From Boothiomyces macroporosus (taxonomy: Eukaryota > Chytridiomycota > Chytridiomycetes > Rhizophydiales > Terramycetaceae): 64,000 nt of DNA. The translations under genes and the position numbers were made by a program. The notes under the pieces were generated by a model. It did no database searches and was not told the origin of the DNA. It was given only the letters and a program-made list of their open reading frames with translations. This document shows positions 44,679-56,900 of the stretch, piece by piece; position 1 is the stretch's first letter, and every line of letters begins with the position of its first letter. The stretch lies in NCBI GenBank assembly GCA_027604185.1, contig JADGKB010000064.1, positions 17,602-81,601 on the forward strand, written 5' to 3'.

Positions 44679-45341
44679 CTAAACTACAGATTCCACACAT
44701 GCTACTGGCAGCACTCCTCTCTGCTTCCTTGTCAGATTATGTCCCTAAATTAAATGGAATTACTTTTGCGTATCCATCCGAAAATAATTGCTCAAGGACA
44801 ATCTCATCCCCAATATTCAGCTGGATCTCGTCATCTTGCACCGGTATATAATTTGCTATAACGACATATTTCTTTTGCAGGACATCGCTTATTTGGCTGT
44901 TGCGGACTACATTGAATGTCTTTTGCTTTCTCAAGCAAAGTTTGTAAACTATCAAGACTAGACTGCACACCACAAATATCCCGCCAATTAATATCCATAA
45001 CCACCAATGCTGAAAAAAGTTGGAATTATCTCCAGAAGACGCATCTGATGAACTTGCTGGTGTATCAGAGTTACCAGTTGGGATAGTTGTTGATGTAGTA
45101 GAAGTAGTTGTTAAAGTTTGGTTCACACAGTACATGGAAAATGTAGGGTCTTTAATACATGGCCCAGAACATTGGTTTTGCTTCATCCAGTGTCCTACAA
45201 TTAGTTGAATGTACCAGTTGCGGGGTTGCACTGTAAAAAAGCTGTGTCTAAACAAGCATACTTGTCGCCCGCAGTGCTGTTGCAAGAGCCGCCTATTTGA
45301 ATTGATTGAGCTGCTATAAAATTTAGTAGCACCAAAAGCAT
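44679..45341 (-). CDS. Single-pass membrane protein: Cys-rich chitin-binding-like ectodomain, TM, cytoplasmic SH3 (copy 2)
   Basis: Spliced 207 aa, introns 45195-45214 (20 nt) and 44745-44763 (19 nt). The architecture matches the gene at 43835: signal peptide MLLVLLNFIAAQS, GGSCNSTAGDKYAC ectodomain, Thr/Ser-rich linker, TM (WWLWILIGGIF...), and an SH3 domain (KYVVIANYIP...GYAKGHN...GVLPVACVESVV). Both introns sit at the same positions in both genes, showing tandem duplication. Ectodomain and linker have diverged more than the SH3, as expected for ligand or surface differences. Confidence 0.8.
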
Positions 45342-45533
45342 GTTTGTCAAATGATAACTTTTTTGAACGGTATAGTGTGGCTGCTGTTCGCATCTTTGGT
45401 GTATCCAATGAAAGAAATCCGATGCATGGATAGCTGAAGATGAAAAGTATAAGCTCCTTTTGAGAAGGTGCATTTATTACATGTTAATTTAATGAGAGAT
45501 CGTGATGTTAGTGAATCCTTGGACGGCGTTTGC

Positions 45534-46847
45534 TTACTCTTTTCGAGCGGTATAAGTGGATGGAGATTTGAAATATCTTGATATTAATAATCCAATCGAT
45601 GAAGCAAACATTACAGGTGTAACAGAAGAGAAATCTTGAACCAATTCTAACGTTAAACCCAATGCAGCCAGTGGGGCTTGCAAGGACACAGCTATAGCTG
45701 ATGCTGCTCCCAAGAAAGCACAGGTTTGTACACTGATAGCAGGAAGGAAATAAGCACAAGCTTTTCCCAAGATCCCTCCAACGATTGCACCACATGTAAA
45801 AGTTGGGGTGAATAAACCACCAGGAGTTCCACTCGTTAAACAGAGGAATATTACAAACGGTTTGAGGAAAAACATAGCTGCCAAGAAATCCCAAGAGACA
45901 GTTTCGGAAAATAGCATTTGGGACAAATTAGATCCGTTTCCAGCTAATTCAGGATATGGTATACACAAACCTCCTAAAATTGTTAGTGCAACCATAGGAT
46001 ATAAAGCAATTTGCCAGCTGGCTTTCGGTTTTAATGGGTCCAAGAGCTGAACAGCACGAACATAACCAGTAAATAAAAAGCCATTAGTAATCCCAATTAA
46101 AATTGCAGGTATAATAATATATGGCATTTGAGTTGTCAGAGAAACAGAGTAAGGAACCACCAGATCAAGAAACGTACCAGTAAAGGCAGCTAAACAGCAC
46201 CCAATGATTACAACAATAGAATTCTGTCTGGATAGACTTCCCAACCATATTTCCAATGTCAGCAATGCCCCTCCCAAAGGAACTTGGTAGACAGCCGCAA
46301 AACTACAGCCTGCTCCAATTGCGACAAGTAGGGGTCGGTGATTATCAGATAGAAATTGAAACTTTTGGGAAAAGAATTTGTGCATTTCACTAGCAACTGC
46401 AGCACCAACTAATTGTGGTGCGACTTCTCTGCCCAAAGAACAACCCAGAGCAATAGCGATAATAGAAATGATTGATTTGAAAAAACTAGGCAAGAAATCT
46501 AAATTTTTGCCTTTCCATATCGCCCCGGCGATACTAGTTTCTCCTGGAATAAGTCTGGACGTCAGCAGCTTACATACACCAACAAAAAGCCCGTTAACGA
46601 CAAAAATCATCATTCTATACCGTATTTTCTCGTTCCCTATTGCTACGATGAGGGTTCCATCAGAATATTTCCATGCAGAATGCGCAACAAAGTGAAGTAG
46701 CATCATCAACAGACCAGAGGAAATCCCACACAGCAAAGCCGTAAGTACCACAACGCAGATTACTCTGGATATATTCTTCAGCTTCTTTTCCGAGTCTTCC
46801 GCTGTGTTGGGTTGAACCGTATCAATGGGTTTTAGCACCATTAGCAT
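45534..46847 (-). CDS. CLC family chloride/anion transporter, copy 1
   Basis: Intronless, 437 aa, with about ten or more TM helices and no C-terminal CBS domains. Selectivity elements: GCSLGREVAPQ (gating glutamate retained, but the usual GREGP is altered) and GTPGGLFTP (GxFxP). The short form without CBS and the SLGRExAPQ spelling recall a bacterial CLC subgroup more than typical fungal CLCs with the GSGIPE signature. The ATG at 46847 is the first in frame. Confidence 0.9.
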   Translation of the reverse strand: MLMVLKPIDTVQPNTAEDSEKKLKNISRVICVVVLTALLCGISSGLLMMLLHFVAHSAWKYSDGTLIVAIGNEKIRYRMMIFVVNGLFVGVCKLLTSRLIPGETSIAGAIWKGKNLDFLPSFFKSIISIIAIALGCSLGREVAPQLVGAAVASEMHKFFSQKFQFLSDNHRPLLVAIGAGCSFAAVYQVPLGGALLTLEIWLGSLSRQNSIVVIIGCCLAAFTGTFLDLVVPYSVSLTTQMPYIIIPAILIGITNGFLFTGYVRAVQLLDPLKPKASWQIALYPMVALTILGGLCIPYPELAGNGSNLSQMLFSETVSWDFLAAMFFLKPFVIFLCLTSGTPGGLFTPTFTCGAIVGGILGKACAYFLPAISVQTCAFLGAASAIAVSLQAPLAALGLTLELVQDFSSVTPVMFASSIGLLISRYFKSPSTYTARKE

Positions 46848-46981
46848 TTTTGAGAAAATGAAAATATTTTCCCCACAATATTTAACCAATGAATTTTCTG
46901 TGGCTGTGCCCCAAAACGGTGATTCTCAGTTAGTTGAACTTGAAGAGCGGAAATTACTGTTTGAATCGATAGCATTTAAAG

Positions 46982-48238
46982 CTAATGATTTCTTGCCTTG
47001 TACGTCGAGGGACAGTTCAGCATGCGAGAAACCGTTAGTGACAGCAACATTGAAATTATTGCTGGTGTTGCAATTGAAAAATTTTGAAGTAATTCAAAGG
47101 TTAGTCCCACAGCAGAGAGCGGTCCGTGAATCGATGCTGATGTTGTAGCGATTGCACCAATGAACGCGCAAGACGGTACGTTTACGTTTGGAAAGACATT
47201 TGACCACAAATAACCTAGAAATGCTCCAAGAAGTGCTCCACAAGAAAATACTGGAGTAAATAACCCACCAGGTATTCCACTACCAAGGCAAAGCAATGTG
47301 ACCAACGGTTTTAGTACCATAATTGGTACCAGTAAAGACAGAGAAACCCCGTCAGTAAAGAGAATCTCGGAAATATTTGCACCATTGCCAGCAAGTTGCG
47401 GGTATGGTATGCATACTGCCCCCAGAATAGTCAAAGCGAATATAGGATAAAATACAATTTGCCAGTTAGATTTTGGTCTGTAATCTTCCAACAGTTGTAT
47501 GCATTTGGTGATTCCTGACATCCAAATCCCACAAATAAGACCAATAAAGATGGATGGAAGTAATAGATCTGGTACATTAGCAGTAAGAGTAGCGGAATAT
47601 GGTAATGAGAGATCCATGTACATGCCAACAATTGTTGCTATCGCACAGCCAGAAAATGTAAACATTGACTCCTGAAATCCTAATTTGGCTTGCCATATCT
47701 CCAGCGTAAACAATGTCCCACCAAACGGTAATTGATACACTGCAGCAAAACTACTTCCAGCCCCAATAGATACTAGTAACAGCTTATATTCTTGATCTAC
47801 AATTTTATATTGCACTGCTTTTTTGAATATTTCATTTGCAATTGCAGCCCCAACTAATTGTGGTGCAGACTCTCTTCCTAATGAGCACCCTAGAGCAATA
47901 GAGACTATGGATATTATCGCTTGGAATATACTTGAGAATAGATTAATGTCCGAGTCTTTCCAGATTAGTTGGGTTAAGCTCGTTGGTCCAGGTAAAAACA
48001 CCGTCAATACAAGTTTAAGCACTCCGACAATGATTCCGTTTATCATAAATACTGCCAATCTGTAATATACTCCGTCATCTCCGATTGCGTCAATCAAATA
48101 GCCGTGTGAATATCTCCAAACACTTTGAGCGACAACCTTTAGAATGAGCATGAGAATCCCAGCGGATATACCGGAAAATATTGATATTATTCCTATCATA
48201 ATCCATAAACGCAAGTAAAAAGAATACGATGGTTCCAT
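46982..48238 (-). CDS. CLC family chloride/anion transporter, copy 2
   Basis: Intronless, 418 aa, tandem paralogue of the gene at 45534. GCSLGRESAPQLVGAA and GSGIPGGLFTP are present, as is the conserved IPYPQLAGNG segment. Ends SMxxCPSTYKARN, like copy 1 (KSPSTYTAR). Absence of introns in both copies contrasts with neighbours that average several each. Confidence 0.9.
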   Translation of the reverse strand: MEPSYSFYLRLWIMIGIISIFSGISAGILMLILKVVAQSVWRYSHGYLIDAIGDDGVYYRLAVFMINGIIVGVLKLVLTVFLPGPTSLTQLIWKDSDINLFSSIFQAIISIVSIALGCSLGRESAPQLVGAAIANEIFKKAVQYKIVDQEYKLLLVSIGAGSSFAAVYQLPFGGTLFTLEIWQAKLGFQESMFTFSGCAIATIVGMYMDLSLPYSATLTANVPDLLLPSIFIGLICGIWMSGITKCIQLLEDYRPKSNWQIVFYPIFALTILGAVCIPYPQLAGNGANISEILFTDGVSLSLLVPIMVLKPLVTLLCLGSGIPGGLFTPVFSCGALLGAFLGYLWSNVFPNVNVPSCAFIGAIATTSASIHGPLSAVGLTFELLQNFSIATPAIISMLLSLTVSRMLNCPSTYKARNH

Positions 48239-49090
48239 TTTCACCTTTTGTAATTTTAGAGAAAGCGCTCCAAAATTTTACCAGCTTTGAAAGGACCAAC
48301 GACTGTTGCTGTAATACTCGTCCATTATATGATGCTGACCAACTAGATAAAAAAGACGAAGGTTGGAAAGAAAATTCTAAAAGTGAAAAATAGTTGGAAA
48401 TATAAGGGGTTTATTCAGATGAATATCAACAATATTGGAATAGGAACATTGATTGGTAATCCTTGCGAAGGACGGCAGTACATGAACTGCTTGGCCTTCA
48501 CAAGGATTACCAAGGAATATACCATAAAACCAATCCTCCAAGATGGAAGGTCAGTAAGTCAATAGCAGTCAAGACTAATGATCAGCAATGCACATTCTGA
48601 TTAATTATTCTGTAATGCTGAACCGGGTGAAATTTTTTAAAAATTGTAAAAAGTTTTTGTGACTGTTTGGGTGAAAAGCTCCAGTATTAGGTAAGCAATG
48701 TAGGAATGCTCCATGTTTTGGCCAGAAAATATCTGCAGGCGATAACGATAGAGTAACGGAAATTTGCCGCCTGACAAACATATAGATTAAAATCGATAGT
48801 TTGCTACCTTTCATATCCCAGACTAAGAGTGGTTGATGGAAATATGTTTTTCAGAATATCAGTTACAGCAAATTCCAGAAGGAGAATTGGCTGGCCAACT
48901 ATATCGATGAGATTACCGGTTAGTGCGAGATTTCAAATATGTGATTATGGCTGTGTTGGGAAGAACTGTTTGGAAATCGGAATAGCTTTTCAAGCAATAT
49001 TATAGATTGTCCCATACTCTAGTCGTAAGCGCATTGAATCGATGTGCGGAATGCCCCTAATTATTTTTAACTTTTTGAAAATCTAGTACT
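48239..49090. other. 852-nt interval without a recognised gene; contains a strong hairpin
   Basis: Upstream of CLC copy 2 and the orphan membrane gene. Apart from the inverted repeat at 48453-48513, I see no family similarity on either strand. One plus-strand frame (48383-48565) is largely formed by the hairpin and is not credible as a protein. Confidence 0.45.
48453..48513. repeat. 61-nt near-perfect hairpin
   Basis: The arms 48453-48471 and 48495-48513 pair over 19 bp with one mismatch (C against A, a G:U pair possible in RNA of the opposite strand). Within the 23-nt loop, GCAGT and ACTGC pair again. The structure could be a palindromic repeat element, an RNA hairpin or a transcription end signal; which one cannot be told. 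Confidence 0.6.
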
Positions 49091-50219
49091 ATGGATTTCT
49101 CTTTGATTTGGAAGTATTTCATTTCCCCATGTAAACAGTCATAATATAGATTTCATTGCGGTTGTATTCACTTGGTTTATTCTCATTCTGATCGATTTCA
49201 ATACCAAAGCTTACTCGCCAACGCCATGGCGGATTTACATTCTCCGCTACTTATCGATTTCAACCTATGTTTACGCTACATTCTATTCTCCCAATCCCAA
49301 CACACTGTACATGTTCCTGCAACACTGTTTCGACTTTTGTATTCAAACTGTTTTTTATGTATTTCCAACTAACAAAAGAAAACCAACTCAGTACATCCAA
49401 ATGCTGAGCCGTCGAATTTACTTGAGTGGTCAATACTCTTATACTTGGCACCGCAAATGGGAATGGAATGGAATTACCAATTGAACAGCTTGGTTGGATT
49501 TGTAATTTCCAAAGGTTTTCTCATGAATGTGTTTGGCATGTTTGGAAAGGGTAATGATTGGAGGTAATTATTAACTAAACTAGATTTGTGCCAACAGCCG
49601 TAGTTGAAATTATTCAATTTACTTATCTAATTGCAGCAATAACTGGTATAGACACCAGATATCCAATAATATTAATCCTCCAGGGTCTTCCTAGTATCCT
49701 TATTATGGCTATGACAACAATTCTAGTCCTGTATCACCTTGTCAAGCAGCTGTGCTTACTGTGTTGCCAATTTGAAGATAGCCAACCAAATACATTAATG
49801 AGTAGAAAATTGAATCCTGGCGATGATTTTACGTATGTCATCAAGATATGCGCATTTACCATCCTTAATGGATTGGTGGAACAACGGAAACAAAAAACTG
49901 GAATCCGTGACAAACTATTTTTCAAAAAAGATGCTTTGATTCATGGACTATACCATACCTACAATATGTGGCTCTTTGTGTTTCGCATCCTGTACTATGC
50001 GATCACTAATCCATTTATTAAAGATCAACAAGCAATTCTGAATCAAAGTAAACCGGATTAACTATAGATGCTTTAGCAGAATTGTACAGGGACATTGAAA
50101 TTGTAGAAAATAGAACTGAGGAAGGAGATCTGGCAATCTCTGACAGACAAGTAGATCTTACTACTATTGAAGTAAGCCAAACGGTTATGCCTCAACCATA
50201 TTTCAATGACATCTATTGA
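49091..50219 (+). CDS. Unrecognised multi-pass membrane protein
   Basis: Spliced 349 aa with four introns (49131-49149, 49359-49378, 49564-49583, 50048-50067; 19-20 nt). At least five hydrophobic segments: residues ~14-32, ~45-60, ~75-95, ~150-170 and ~185-210, plus a WLFVFRILYY segment near 280. A CLLCC motif after the fifth segment could be palmitoylated. The C-terminus is acidic. All four introns are needed to link the frames; I do not recognise the family. Confidence 0.75.
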
Positions 50220-50250
50220 TACAGATAATGAAAAACTATTTATTCTAATA

Positions 50251-53200
50251 TTAACCGTGAGGTTTTCTTTTGGTAGTATCATACAACGCAACAACTTTGT
50301 TTTCTAGTTGTTGATCATTTTGAGAAAAGGCGTATCCATATCCAAGGTTCATTTCCTTCATTTTCTGAATTTTGCTTACGGTAGTGTGGAACCATTGAGC
50401 TTGAACGCTATAGTCTGGAATATTGTGCTTTTGAATTTCTTGTATTATGTGATATGATTGAGGGGCAAAGAAGCGTTTATAGCTAATATTAGTAATGTCT
50501 TACAATTTCCATGCAAAATCTCGGAGATTGATTGCAAATGGAAGGAAAATGAGTGATAGGAAGAATGTCACTGAACCAAATACTGCTGTATTAACATTGA
50601 ACAGCTCCTTGGAAATATACTTTGGACCCAAATCATTTAAACAATACTACCATTAGACAATATTTACTATCGGTAGAAGAATATAGTAAGCAAAGAGAGA
50701 ACCAAAGATAGAGAAAAGCGTCCATCCATTGAACAAATCGATAATTAAGCAATGCTTTATCATCACAGTGGTTAAAGCTGTAACGTAAACAAAAATACCA
50801 AATACCCAGTTGTCTGAAACAAGCCCATTTGCCAGAATATCGCTATCGCCCAAAATATAAACCCACCCATAGAATAATAGCAGAGAGTGGAAAATGGCAT
50901 TTAATATCCAGAGAATAAAAATGTAGTGGTTGTAAAAGCGGTCGTCTTGTCCATTTCTATACATTCTTGGATACTTGAATAGAACTTGGGCACTTATATA
51001 TTGATCAAATATACCAATAGCGATTGGAGGAAGCAGAGTCCACGCAACATTGTAAGAAGAAACCCCTGACCATGTCTCAAATAGTGTCTGGGTTAGAAAG
51101 TAATTACCATTCCAGAAAAGAAATTACTAAACGTAAACCAGCACTGTATCAGATAGAGCGCCAAGTTCTTGTAGAATGAGATTAGGATAACTTTGGATAT
51201 ACGAGAATATGCCCATCCGCCATGAACGAGCAGGAGCTTTCGGAGGTATCTGAACTGCCCGATTGCAAAATCTGCTGAGCGAGCAGCCTGAAGCCCTTCT
51301 TGTCCTGAAATACCCACTCCCACATTTGCCGACTGAATCATACTGACATCGTTGGCACCGTCACCAATAGCAAGGGTAACTGCACCCGCGACATTATTCT
51401 TTACCAGTTTAACCACCAAAGCCTTTTGCAGGGGAGAGACTCTGCAACAGATCACTGATTTGCAGAGGAGCGCAACTTCCAAGAAAATGTCTGAAATCTC
51501 TGGGTCAAGGGCGTGGGTTAGCGTATTTCCATCGATTACCAATGCCATCGGCTAATATTAAGCAGTTGTTACCTCAACTCCAACTCCGTAATCTTTATCA
51601 AACTTGGCATCCTTGACATGGATACCTCTCCAAAACTGTTTCCACTTTGACGGCCGGGTGTACTTTGTGGAAAGTCTCTTTTTTACGTCATTGAGCGCAT
51701 CTACCAAAAATGTTTTTGTTTCTTCTTTTGTTTCCTTGTTACACACAATCATCTCCATCTGGGGATTTAATAGCTTGCAAGATATACCAATATTGATTGC
51801 AGTATCTTGACGATCACCAGTCAGAACCCACATTCTTATTCCGGCTTCCAACAGATTGTAGATTGTTTCTGGGACACCTTCTTGAAGTTTATCTTCAATT
51901 GCAGTCGCACCTACCAAATGCAATCCTTTTTCAATCATTTCGGCTGCTTGGTCGAGCATCTCTTCTCTATTTGTGATCGAAGTTGCCGCCTTTTCATATA
52001 TATGGCGCCATTCTTGATACTCAGCTTCATCAATATCTCTGTAGGCATATACTAGGGTACGCAATCCTTCGTTAGCATATTCTTCCATATGTTGCATAGT
52101 TGCTTCTTTGAATGGACATCCAGAACCGAGCCTTTCTAATATAACAGTTTCTGCTCCTTTAACCATCAGCTTCACTTTTCCATCAGGTCCACGAACAACT
52201 AACGACATTCTCTTTCGTGTAGAGTTGAATTCGTTGACTTGGTAGATTTGATATTCTCTATCAACCCCATTGACATTAACTGTTACAGACTTTGGTCGAC
52301 GGGTCTACTATTAGTTCAAAATTACATGGAAAGTATAGCCCAGCTGTTTTGCCCCATCAACTAGAGCAACTTCATCAGGCGAAGAAGCTTGATAAATGAT
52401 TTTTGAAGGGTTTACTTCGTCTCGTTCAGGAATAACTGTGTGGCAAACTGAAAGTAGTGACAAGAATTCATCCAAGATTCTGCCTCTTTCCTTAGTTCTT
52501 AAATGTTGCTCTAGATGCGAAAAGTGGTAGTAACCTTTGCTGGAATCGATTTCACGACTGTCGGAATACGCATACCCTCCAGCAGATATTTTTCTAAATT
52601 CCATGATATTTCTAGTCAGAGTCCCAGTTTTGTCACTGAATATAAAGTCAATCTGTCCCAGTTCTTCTACCAAAGTTGTAGTTTTTGCTGTTGCTGGCAT
52701 GTCTTTCTCATCATAGTACATGTCCAAATCCTGATTGATATACATCCCAAGAACCAATTTGACAAATTCTAAACTAATCATCAAACTGAGAGGAATCAAG
52801 TTGTTGAAAAGAATCATAAATGTGAGAACATGCTCAAAGAATTGAAACGGTGTCGTAGGAGCAAATCCACCTACTGGTGATAGAATATCCTGAACAAAAT
52901 TGGTGGATTTTTCCATATACAGCTCCCCGACAGCACATCCAACAGCAAGCAGGACTAAAAACACAAACAACAAAATAACTTGTGAATTGACCATAGAATC
53001 TACTTTTGTTGATTTGATTGGTGTGGTGGTCGAGTTTTTCATTAATTTAGTTTCGTGGCCTGTAAATACAACCAATCCATAGATCCATTTCGTATTACGC
53101 AACTGTGCACCCTGAATTACTATAAAGTTACCCTTAATAACAATTGATTCGGCCCAACAGCTAGTTCTTGTCCAGCAAACCTCAATGTAGCCTTAAATGT

Positions 53201-53869
53201 ATACAAGGAATTATTTGGTAATTCTGTTTCAATAGTTCCTAGTTATTAAAAACAAGAACCTTGCAATTTTGCTACAGCTTCTGGAGAGAGTAGATTTCCA
53301 GTTTCTGGAAGACCTTGCCTAATCTTCAAATTGGTTTCCCCATCCAAGTTTGACGTTTCAATATAGCACAAAGAGTCTGGTTCCGATGTGGATATAATAA
53401 CTAAATCTGAAGGGAAATTCTGTCCATTTTCGACCCTTACGATTTCTCCAACTTTGACATCCTTCCAGAGCGTTTCCACAAATTTATTTCCACGCAACAC
53501 TTTACACTCGCTATTATTGACCGAACTATCTTGAGAATGTCTCTTTTTATCTTCCCACATCTCTTTGAATGCTGTAATGATGAAAATTGCAGCCAATGGT
53601 CCTGCAGTTGCAATTTTCGATGTTGGCGACCAGTCTCGGACTGGTTGAATGCACGATATGAATAAAAAGAACATGTTGGCGTATTTAGAAAAGAATTCAA
53701 GGGTAAATTTTGGAATAAAGGAGATAATTGAATACTTTCCTGTTGATATCTTGTTGCTGAGAAAGTCTCCTTTGCTGTTAATATCCACCGTTCTACTTCC
53801 ATCCGGGACATAGGTTTGAACTATCTGCTCCTGAGCCAAACCTAGCGTAACCAGAAGCGATTTTCCCAT
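50251..53869 (-). CDS. P4-ATPase (phospholipid flippase), copy A
   Basis: Spliced 1157 aa; seven introns: 53239-53259, 53112-53131, 52305-52325, 51552-51572, 51088-51107, 50647-50667, 50483-50503 (20-21 nt). Motifs: [20 protein letters not shown] in TM1, DGETNLK, PLSL in TM4, the phosphorylated [11 protein letters not shown] near residue 400, [16 protein letters not shown] and [11 protein letters not shown]. Drs2/ATP8A-like; it flips aminophospholipids at Golgi/plasma membranes with a Cdc50 partner (not in the window). The start at 53869 matches copy B. Confidence 0.95.
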
Positions 53870-53993
53870 AGAGTTTGAAAGACCTCTTTCTGCTTTTTCA
53901 ACAATTTGCGCCACTTTAACCTGTTTGGAAACAAGATTGACCAAACATCAAAAGAAACTTAATCTATAAAGCAAATATATTATACACGTAGTA

Positions 53994-56900
53994 TTAACCT
54001 CTTGGCTTTCTCTTGGTGGTGTCGTACAGCCTTACAATTGGTGATTGAGGCTGCTCATTCTGGGAAAACGCATATCCATAGGTATTGCGCATGTTTTTCA
54101 TTTTCTTTATCTTGCTAACAGTATTATAGAACCAAGGTGATTTTGGACGATAGTCTGGGATGTTCTGATGCTGAATTTCTTGGACAATATGATAACGCTG
54201 AGGAATATAGAATCTCTTGTAACTTTTGTTAAATAATACTTACAATTTCCAAGCAAAATCGCGAAGGTTGATTCCGATTGGAAGCAACAACAGGGACAAC
54301 CAAAATGTAATAGAATAGAACAGTGGCCAGTCAACATTAAAAAGTTCCTTGGAAATTAACTTTGGTCCAATAAAGCTGAGCGCATACTAATATTAATATA
54401 TCATTACAATTGGGAACAAGATGAAGAATGCAGCTAGCGATCCAAAAATGGCGAAAAGAATCCAGAAATTCAACAAATCAACAATTAGACAGTGTTTGAA
54501 CATCACAGTTACTAAAGTGGTAGTATAGACCATGATACCAAATACCCAGTTGTCAGAAACAAGCCCATTTGCCAGAATATCGCTTTCACCCAAAATCAGT
54601 GTCCACATGTAGAACAGAAGGAGGGAATGAATGATTGCATTCACAATCCACTTTAAGAAGCTCTTGTGGTTGTAAAACTTGTCATCTTGTCCATTTCTGT
54701 ACATGGATGGGTACTTGAATAGAACTTGGGCACTTATATATTGATCGAAAATTCCGATTGCTATAGGTGGCAACAATGTCCATACCACGTTGTAGGATGA
54801 AACTGCTGACCATGTCTCAAATAGTGTCTGGGTTAGAAAGTAATTACCATTCCAGAAAAGAAATTACTAAACGTAAACCAGCACTGTATCAGATAGAGCG
54901 CCAAGTTCTTGTAGAATGAGATTAGGATAACTTTGGATATACGAGAATATGCCCATCCGCCATGAACGAGCAGGAGCTTTCGGAGGTATCTGAACTGCCC
55001 GATTGCAAAATCTGCTGAGCGAGCAGCCTGAAGCCCTTCTTGTCCTGAAATACCCACTCCCACATTTGCCGACTGAATCATACTGACATCGTTGGCACCG
55101 TCACCAATAGCAAGGGTAACTGCACCCGCGACATTATTCTTTACCAGTTTAACCACCAAAGCCTTTTGCAGGGGAGAGACTCTGCAACAGATCACTGATT
55201 TGCAGAGGAGCGCAACTTCCAAGAAAATGTCTGAAATCTCTGGGTCAAGGGCGTGGGTTAGCGTATTTCCATCGATTACCAATGCCATCGGCTAATATTA
55301 AGCAGTTGTTACCTCAACTCCAACTCCGTAATCTTTATCAAACTTGGCATCCTTGACATGGATACCTCTCCAAAACTGTTTCCACTTTGACGGCCGGGTG
55401 TACTTTGTGGAAAGTCTCTTTTTTACGTCATTGAGCGCATCTACCAAAAATGTTTTTGTTTCTTCTTTTGTTTCCTTGTTACACACAATCATCTCCATCT
55501 GGGGATTTAATAGCTTGCAAGATATACCAATATTGATTGCAGTATCTTGACGATCACCAGTCAGAACCCACATTCTTATTCCGGCTTCCAACAGATTGTA
55601 GATTGTTTCTGGGACACCTTCTTGAAGTTTATCTTCAATTGCAGTCGCACCTACCAAATGCAATCCTTTTTCAATCATTTCGGCTGCTTGGTCGAGCATC
55701 TCTTCTCTATTTGTGATCGAAGTTGCCGCCTTTTCATATATATGGCGCCATTCTTGATACTCAGCTTCATCAATATCTCTGTAGGCATATACTAGGGTAC
55801 GCAATCCTTCGTTAGCATATTCTTCCATATGTTGCATAGTTGCTTCTTTGAATGGACATCCAGAACCGAGCCTTTCTAATATAACAGTTTCTGCTCCTTT
55901 AACCATCAGCTTCACTTTTCCATCAGGTCCACGAACAACTAACGACATTCTCTTTCGTGTAGAGTTGAATTCGTTGACTTGGTAGATTTGATATTCTCTA
56001 TCAACCCCATTGACATTAACTGTTACAGACTTTGGTCGACGGGTCTACTATTAGTTCAAAATTACATGGAAAGTATAGCCCAGCTGTTTTGCCCCATCAA
56101 CTAGAGCAACTTCATCAGGCGAAGAAGCTTGATAAATGATTTTTGAAGGGTTTACTTCGTCTCGTTCAGGAATAACTGTGTGGCAAACTGAAAGTAGTGA
56201 CAAGAATTCATCCAAGATTCTGCCTCTTTCCTTAGTTCTTAAATGTTGCTCTAGATGCGAAAAGTGGTAGTAACCTTTGCTGGAATCGATTTCACGACTG
56301 TCGGAATACGCATACCCTCCAGCAGATATTTTTCTAAATTCCATGATATTTCTAGTCAGAGTCCCAGTTTTGTCACTGAATATAAAGTCAATCTGTCCCA
56401 GTTCTTCTACCAAAGTTGTAGTTTTTGCTGTTGCTGGCATGTCTTTCTCATCATAGTACATGTCCAAATCCTGATTAATATACATCCCAAGAACTAATTT
56501 GACAAATTCTAAACTAATCATCAAACTGAGAGGAATCAAGTTGTTGAAAAGAATCATAAATGTGAGAACATGCTCAAAGAATTGAAACGGTGTCGTAGGA
56601 GCAAATCCACCTACTGGTGATAGAATATCCTGAACAAAGTTTGTTGATTTCTAAGTTAATCAGCCAGTACCTCCATGTAAAGTTCGCCAACGGCACAACC
56701 AACAGCCAACAAAATAAGAAATACGAACAACAAGACTACCTGTGAGTTTACCATTGAATCCACTTTGGTGGATTTGATTGGAGTTGCGGTAGAGTTTTTC
56801 ATAAGCTTCGTTTCATGACCAGTAAAAACCACCAGGCCATATGCCCATTTAGTATTTCTCAACTGAGCACCCTATATTTAACAAGACTTACTCTCAAGAG

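Noticed and set aside
48383..48565. 60-aa open frame
   Set aside because: Mostly made of the hairpin arms; no family match.
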